From: Paenibacillus_AA sp045062745
Lineage (GTDB): Bacteria > Bacillota > Bacilli > Paenibacillales > NBRC-103111
Assembly (NCBI RefSeq): GCF_045062745.1
Contig: NZ_JBJGED010000034.1
Coordinates: forward strand, 10,439-74,438
Length of the DNA stretch: 64,000 bases
Reading direction: 5' to 3'
Of this stretch, positions 61,100 to 64,000 are shown in pieces. The translations under genes and the position numbers were made by a program. Each line of letters starts with the position of its first letter. Position 1 is the first letter of the stretch. A model generated the notes under the pieces. The model saw nothing but the letters and a program-made list of their open reading frames with translations. It did not search any database and was not told the DNA's origin.

Positions 61100-62116
61100 C
61101 TACATATTTCTCATCTCATGGATTTTTTGCAAGGTATTAAGGTGCATTGATTTATCTTCGGGCGACTCAGCGAATTTATACCACTCCACAAGCCTGTATC
61201 CGAACATAGCAAGGATTAGTTCATAGATACAATGATCGGAGATATGGGACACATCCGCATATTCCGAAAAACCCCTGTAATACGCCGGAATGCATTTTTG
61301 GTAGTATTCAATCATATGACAGACATCCGCTTCATCCGTTATTAAACTCGCGATATCCTCGCCCATGTATCCCCATCCGGCGGTATCCCAATCGATAAGT
61401 ACGATTTTACTGTCCGAATAGAATATGTTCGCCACCCAAAAATCTCTGTGGCAAAGCACGATTGGCAGCTTTTCAATGCGATTGAATATTTCATCCACAT
61501 TGTTATCCATGTCTAAGAGCATTTTACACAGGTGCTTTGGAATTTCGCAGTCATCGGAGCGTATGTAATCATATAAAACTTTCCATGACCGATAGCGCAG
61601 ATAGTAGTTTTTCGTAAACTCAACCTTGCTTAAATTGGACAGATTCTGTAATACGTTTGGACGTTCAGTATACAGCTTGCCTTGAAATCGACCCAATTCC
61701 TCGGCTATACGTTCATACATTTCCAAGGTCAGATTTAAGCCTGACACACCATCAATATATTCCATCCACAGTTGAATCTCATCGCCATTTATTTCGGCGT
61801 GATAACACTCCGGACAACGGAATGAGTCGAAGAAAACCTTTTTGAAATCTGATGCGTAAAGGTCGTATTCCCTTCGCCATGAATCCGGATCACCGTAACG
61901 CTCAAATTTTTTCTGTGTTTTCCAAATCACCTTATACGGCAAATTTTCACCATCGGAAGTTTCAACCATGCCAGTTACAAGCCGAACATCTCCTACTGTC
62001 CCGCCTTGCAACTCTTTGAGTTGATAATCTGCACGGATTATCGTCTTGTCGAGCATTTTACTCAAAACAAGCGCCAGTATTTCGGGTTTTACAAACCTTT
62101 CATCATGATTGTTCAT
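61100..62116 (-). CDS. Aminoglycoside phosphotransferase-like (APH/choline kinase fold) protein
   Basis: 338 residues. IVLCHRDFWVANIF carries the catalytic Asp (HxDxxxxN) and VLIDWDTAGWGYMGEDIASL the metal-binding Asp of the APH/ChoK fold. The N-lobe has YKVIWKTQKKFERYG with the ATP-binding Lys. Family members phosphorylate aminoglycosides, sugars or other small alcohols; which is unclear. A related but broken gene follows upstream (62.3-62.8 kb). Confidence 0.8.
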   Translation of the reverse strand: MNNHDERFVKPEILALVLSKMLDKTIIRADYQLKELQGGTVGDVRLVTGMVETSDGENLPYKVIWKTQKKFERYGDPDSWRREYDLYASDFKKVFFDSFRCPECYHAEINGDEIQLWMEYIDGVSGLNLTLEMYERIAEELGRFQGKLYTERPNVLQNLSNLSKVEFTKNYYLRYRSWKVLYDYIRSDDCEIPKHLCKMLLDMDNNVDEIFNRIEKLPIVLCHRDFWVANIFYSDSKIVLIDWDTAGWGYMGEDIASLITDEADVCHMIEYYQKCIPAYYRGFSEYADVSHISDHCIYELILAMFGYRLVEWYKFAESPEDKSMHLNTLQKIHEMRNM

Positions 62117-62271
62117 TTTCTTTTATCCTCCGGATGTACAACATAATATCGCCGACTCGAGTCTCCCCGTTTATCATCGTTTATCACGATATAACGCTGG
62201 TATTTCCCCAATGCCCCGCCTTGTATAGTCAAGCAACTTTGCCGTCTCCGCTTCGTCCGAGATCTTCTCAA

Positions 62272-62804
62272 TCAAGCGTTGTATATTGAACCAGACGTCC
62301 TCGATCCGCCGCGTAAGACGTAGAAATAAAGAAGTTCATGGTTGATACGATAACCTTGCCGGGCGGCTGCGTATGCTTCCAGTAACATACTGCCGTGCGG
62401 ATGCCACGCATAGATGAACAGGTCTGCCTCGGGAGGTGCTAAACGTAGATCTTCCCAATCTGCCAGCACAAGGCGCTCGCCCTGAATCACATTGTTACCG
62501 TGTGCATCCCCGTGACATAATTCGATCGGCTTTATATGCCCCGTCCCGCGCCAGAACCGGCGTTAGTAAGCGCCCGTGTAGGGTCGATGATGCCGACAGC
62601 CGGTCCAACACCGGCATATAGATGTCGATACGTTCGACAAGCGGGCGCGTTGTCGACAAAAATTTGTCACATACCTTTAGGAAGTATTCGGCACCGTCCT
62701 CGCCTGCGACACAATAAGCCGCTTTGCGGAAAAGCCTCCGGGGACGGGAAGGTATTCGAAACTATTCCATATTCTGATTTTAATAAAGTTAATATTTCAT
62801 CCAT
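62272..62804 (-). pseudogene. Decayed aminoglycoside phosphotransferase gene
   Basis: Minus-strand frames from ATG 62804 give MDEILTLLKSEYGIV, then by frameshift GAEYFLKVCDKFLSTTRPLVE and LTPVLARDGA, then by a second shift IELCHGDAHGNNVIQGERLV, LADWEDLRLAPPEADLFIY. The HGDAHGNN and ADWED motifs are the catalytic and metal sites of APH enzymes. At least two frameshifts (near 62.73 and 62.55 kb) and an early stop at 62272 make it inactive. Confidence 0.8.
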
Positions 62805-63095
62805 ACTTAGGATCACCACTCCTTGATTGAGTACCACACCTATTGTACACTGCTTTGGAATGATGCAAATGGTACTTTATGGTTATAACTATCCTGCAGC
62901 GGACCATTGTCGTGCCGGGGGATTGCTCATGATTAGGCTGAGGCCGTATAAAAATACCCGGACATAAACAGCACCAATTCGCTCACGGACCTATCCGTTT
63001 ATGTCAGCAATACGAATCACGGTGATTGGTTGACCTTTTCCGGGCATAGCCGTTATTCGCCCATACGACTAAGCTATCCTGCCGGTTCAACGAAC
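62805..63095. other. Intergenic, probable promoter of the decayed gene
   Basis: About 370 bases separate the APH remnant from the GyrI-like gene. A minus-strand TTTGCA, 16 bases, TACAAT near 62840-62867 could be the old promoter. Otherwise nothing until the hairpin element at 63096. Confidence 0.4.
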
Positions 63096-63154
63096 AACGG
63101 CAGCCGATCGTTTGGCCGGCTGCCGTTCTGTGTGATTAGCTATCGTTCCTCGTT
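63096..63154. repeat. Hairpin element copy D
   Basis: AACGGCAGCC (63096-63105) and GGCTGCCGTT (63118-63127) pair perfectly; GCTATCGTTCCTCGTT follows at 63139-63154. It may end transcription of the GyrI-like gene as well. Confidence 0.65.
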
Positions 63155-63175
63155 AGAATGAGATGCTGTTATAAC

Positions 63176-63664
63176 TCATTCACTTCTATAACGAAATGGA
63201 GCATAAACATCGATCACACGATCTTCTCCAACAACTTGAAAATGATCATCAGATACCTCCACCATGTAGCCGTCACCATAATCGCCATTCTCCAGTATCC
63301 ATGTATGCAACTTGGAATAAGCATCCCCGATGCTGTAAATACCCTTTTTATGCTGATAATACGCATACTGGGTGACTGGGATTTCTACGGCATCCATGCC
63401 CGCAGGAACTTGATCGATCTTGCTAACTTCAGCAGTAACACTCCATTTTTCTTTTTGGCTATCACCTGTTTCTATTCCGAAGCCATGTATCATCAATCCA
63501 TTGCCAGTACGGTGCTCAATTTCTGCTAATCTAGTCAGAAACGATTCCACCGCCTTTGGAATCTCTGCCCCTTTTTCATCGGGACGGCATGCGTATTTAA
63601 TGCCGATGGCTGAAAAAGAACGACTTATTATTTGAATCTCATTTGTTTCGATCATTTGTTCCAT
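63176..63664 (-). CDS. GyrI-like (effector-binding domain) protein
   Basis: 162 residues from ATG 63664, nine bases after AAGGAGGG; the frame is open to 63994 but without a ribosome binding site. IQIISRSFSAIGIKYACRP opens the fold; WSVTAEVSKIDQVPAGMDAVEIPVTQYAYYQHKKG and DVYAPFRYRSE are the central and final strands. Similar in plan to the protein at 37.6 kb, so the window has two intact and one truncated member of the group. Ligand unknown. Confidence 0.8.
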   Translation of the reverse strand: MEQMIETNEIQIISRSFSAIGIKYACRPDEKGAEIPKAVESFLTRLAEIEHRTGNGLMIHGFGIETGDSQKEKWSVTAEVSKIDQVPAGMDAVEIPVTQYAYYQHKKGIYSIGDAYSKLHTWILENGDYGDGYMVEVSDDHFQVVGEDRVIDVYAPFRYRSE

Positions 63665-64000
63665 GGTTATACCCTCCTTGTGGCCATTAATAACTTTCAG
63701 AGCTCTGGGGATAGCACTAGTTTTGTATCCATCAGAGTTTTGGTTCTTCATAGAAACTGGACCCGTTTGGATTCCTCCTGTTCGTTCATAATTATACCGT
63801 GGTACTGATACCATCGTTGTGTCTTTTTTTATCAAATAGACAAAAGAGGAGTTGCGATTGCAAGCTCCTCCTCCACTATCGTTATCCCTTAGTTCAATCG
63901 ATTTGAAGTACTCGGTGCATTCGAGATTGCACCAAGAAGCTAGCAGCATAGTAAGATCATGGCGTAAACAGTTTCCAATGCCCTTCGGATACAACTTCGA
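63665..64000. other. Window end with hairpin element copy E
   Basis: GAGGAG-TTGC pairs with GCAA-CTCCTC (63846-63870), followed by a weak ACTATCGTTATCCCTTAGTT tail (63875-63894). A minus-strand TATAAT near 63790-63797 may be the promoter -10 of the GyrI-like gene. No gene is seen to the window end. Confidence 0.45.

Overview
The window looks like a chromosomal stretch from a Gram-positive, endospore-forming member of the Paenibacillaceae (Paenibacillus/Cohnella type). The evidence is a set of very large secreted multidomain proteins, lipoprotein solute-binding proteins of sugar ABC importers, a membrane-bound AraC regulator with an extracytoplasmic sensor, a FIMAH domain pair, a spore-germination gene remnant, strong AGGAGG-type ribosome binding sites and many TTG/GTG starts. 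No rRNA, tRNA, CRISPR array or intact insertion sequence was seen. No similarity search was run; family names come from motifs and architecture.

Layout. 0-8 kb: small enzymes and regulators (NUDIX fragment at the edge, HTH protein, broken gerA-type gene, metallo-beta-lactamase-fold enzyme, S51 peptidase-like protein, ParB-like protein, SgcJ/MarR divergent pair, VOC protein, hexapeptide acetyltransferase, and an SRPBCC plus ArsR-SRPBCC operon). 7.9-12.3 kb: a sugar-type ABC importer operon (binding protein, two permeases, no ATPase) that ends in a HlyD-like membrane fusion protein. 12.5-25.7 kb: the most distinctive locus. A GntR-type regulator whose effector domain is a solute-binding-protein fold sits between two operons. 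The leftward operon has an MDR dehydrogenase, a ~1030-residue secreted propeller/FIMAH protein and a lipoprotein binding protein. The rightward one has a lipoprotein binding protein, a paralogous ~1040-residue propeller/FIMAH protein and an alpha/beta hydrolase. Both operon promoters carry the same 16-bp AT-rich element (one mismatch) just upstream of a TTGACA -35 box, which suggests one regulon for sensing and processing an extracellular glycan.

25.7-37.5 kb: a cell-wall amidase/response regulator/histidine kinase/lipoprotein operon, an ABC-2 exporter, a DUF817 membrane protein, a four-unit palindromic repeat array, a methyltransferase, a frameshifted dinB-like gene, and a second two-component system divergent from a secreted proline/glycine-rich protein whose promoter has direct repeats typical of an OmpR-family site. 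37.6-51.4 kb: a GyrI-like protein, a small lipoprotein apparently starting at ATA, a 1344-residue GH26-like secreted enzyme with duplicated N-terminal modules, a giant lamin-tail/calcineurin-phosphoesterase protein with a HupE/UreJ membrane protein behind it, and an AraC-type sensor-regulator.

51.5-64 kb: a more AT-rich accessory region of small modifying or resistance-like enzymes (GNATs, DJ-1/PfpI, P-loop kinase-like, ABC-class ATPase, DHFR-like, YcaQ-like DNA glycosylase, NADP-binding reductase, MerR, aminoglycoside-phosphotransferase-like, GyrI-like). It is littered with gene remnants and with at least five copies of a hairpin element that shares a GCTATCGTTCCTCGTT-like tail. The density of decayed genes suggests repeated gain and loss.
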